Of a stretch of DNA of 64,000 nucleotides, positions 63,548 to 64,000 are shown piece after piece; position 1 is the stretch's first letter; the number at the start of each line of letters is the position of its first letter. The notes below the pieces were generated by a model. That model made no database searches and had not been told where the DNA came from. It worked only from the letters and a program-made list of their open reading frames with translations. Location of the stretch: assembly GCF_036884845.1 (NCBI RefSeq), contig NZ_CP145732.1, positions 6,480,501-6,544,500 of the forward strand, written 5' to 3'. Source of the DNA: Pseudomonas sp. MAG733B. GTDB lineage: Bacteria > Pseudomonadota > Gammaproteobacteria > Pseudomonadales > Pseudomonadaceae. The position numbers were made by a program, and so were the translations under genes.

Positions 63548-64000
63548 TTACTTAGCAGCTTTTTTACGAGGCGCTGGTGCTTGTGGTTTCAGTTCTTCTT
63601 GGCGACCACCAATTACTTCGCCTTTGAAGATCCAAACCTTTACACCGATCACACCGTAGGTGGTGTGAGCTTCGTAGTTGGCATAGTCGATGTCGGCACG
63701 CAGGGTGTGCAGTGGCACACGACCTTCGCGATACCATTCAGTACGTGCGATTTCAGCACCGCCGAGACGACCGCTCACTTGGATTTTGATGCCTTTGGCA
63801 CCAATGCGCATTGCGTTCTGTACAGCGCGCTTCATAGCGCGACGGAACATAACGCGACGCTCCAGCTGCTGAGCTACGCTCTGCGCAACCAGCATACCGT
63901 CGAGTTCCGGCTTGCGGATCTCTTCGATATTGATGTGCACAGGCACACCCATTTGCTTGGTCAGGTCCTGACGCAGTTTCTCAACATCTTCACCTTTCTT
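63548..64000 (-). CDS. rpsC: 30S ribosomal protein S3 (partial, N-terminus beyond the window)
   Basis: The C-terminal 150 residues are in the window; the frame continues open to base 64000 through [19 protein letters not shown]. The KH-domain end and the C-terminal [20 protein letters not shown] and [12 protein letters not shown] are visible. It is the upstream neighbour of rplP in the S10 operon. Confidence 0.97.

Overview
The window looks like a chromosomal segment of a fluorescent-group Pseudomonas. The evidence is high-GC coding, a very high density of paired REP palindromes between genes, and a gene order that (from memory, not searched) follows two core blocks of P. aeruginosa PAO1: xseB-ispA-dxs ... 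ribA-pgpA-thiL-nusB-ribH-ribBA-ribE-ribD-nrdR ... OmpW/OprG-epimerase, and ssb-MFS-uvrA-ferritin-katA-rplQ-rpoA ... rpsC. No insertion sequence, prophage, CRISPR array, tRNA or rRNA was seen. 

Layout. 1-6.8 kb: end of a Fic-type protein, xseB-ispA-dxs (exonuclease VII small subunit and isoprenoid precursors), then a BtuB-like TonB receptor facing a BtuF-like cobalamin-binding protein. 6.8-14.5 kb: a riboflavin, thiamine and phospholipid housekeeping cluster on the minus strand (ribA; pgpA-thiL-nusB-ribH; ribBA-ribE-ribD-nrdR). 14.5-23.2 kb: a lipoprotein, a methyltransferase, a CnoX-like thioredoxin, a DUF2796/ABC/DUF3299 operon with a Zur-like box, oprG/ompW with an Anr-like box, and two sugar-nucleotide enzymes. 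23.5-31.5 kb: a giant Lhr helicase, an MscS-type channel and an MFS exporter. 31.6-35.6 kb: a tightly overlapping DUF72-EEP-clsB-ybhN operon for membrane lipids. 35.8-39.6 kb: hydrolase, DUF3182, a GlxA-type AraC regulator and an isochorismatase-like hydrolase. 

39.65-44.9 kb is the most interesting accessory block: a seven-gene operon (DUF2170, PspA, rhomboid, DUF2491, DUF350, DUF1190 lipoprotein, glutathionylspermidine-synthase-like ATP-grasp). It is equivalent to the poorly understood yjfI-yjfJ-yjfK-yjfL-yjfM-yjfC locus of E. coli, with a rhomboid protease added. Its promoter region carries two copies of a 12-bp perfect palindrome flanking a sigma70-like promoter. It is probably a membrane-stress module. 

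45-46.5 kb: an RclC-like DUF417 protein convergent with an RclR-like AraC regulator. 46.6-53.8 kb: ssb, a YajR-like MFS, uvrA (TTG start), a non-heme ferritin and katA, i.e. DNA protection and oxidative stress. 53.9-64 kb: the alpha and spc/S10 ribosomal protein operons on the minus strand, from rplQ back to a partial rpsC, with a terminator and a well-formed promoter between rpmJ and rpsM. 

Thirteen REP pairs sit almost exclusively at gene ends. Function calls rest on recognised motifs and family memory; no database search was run.
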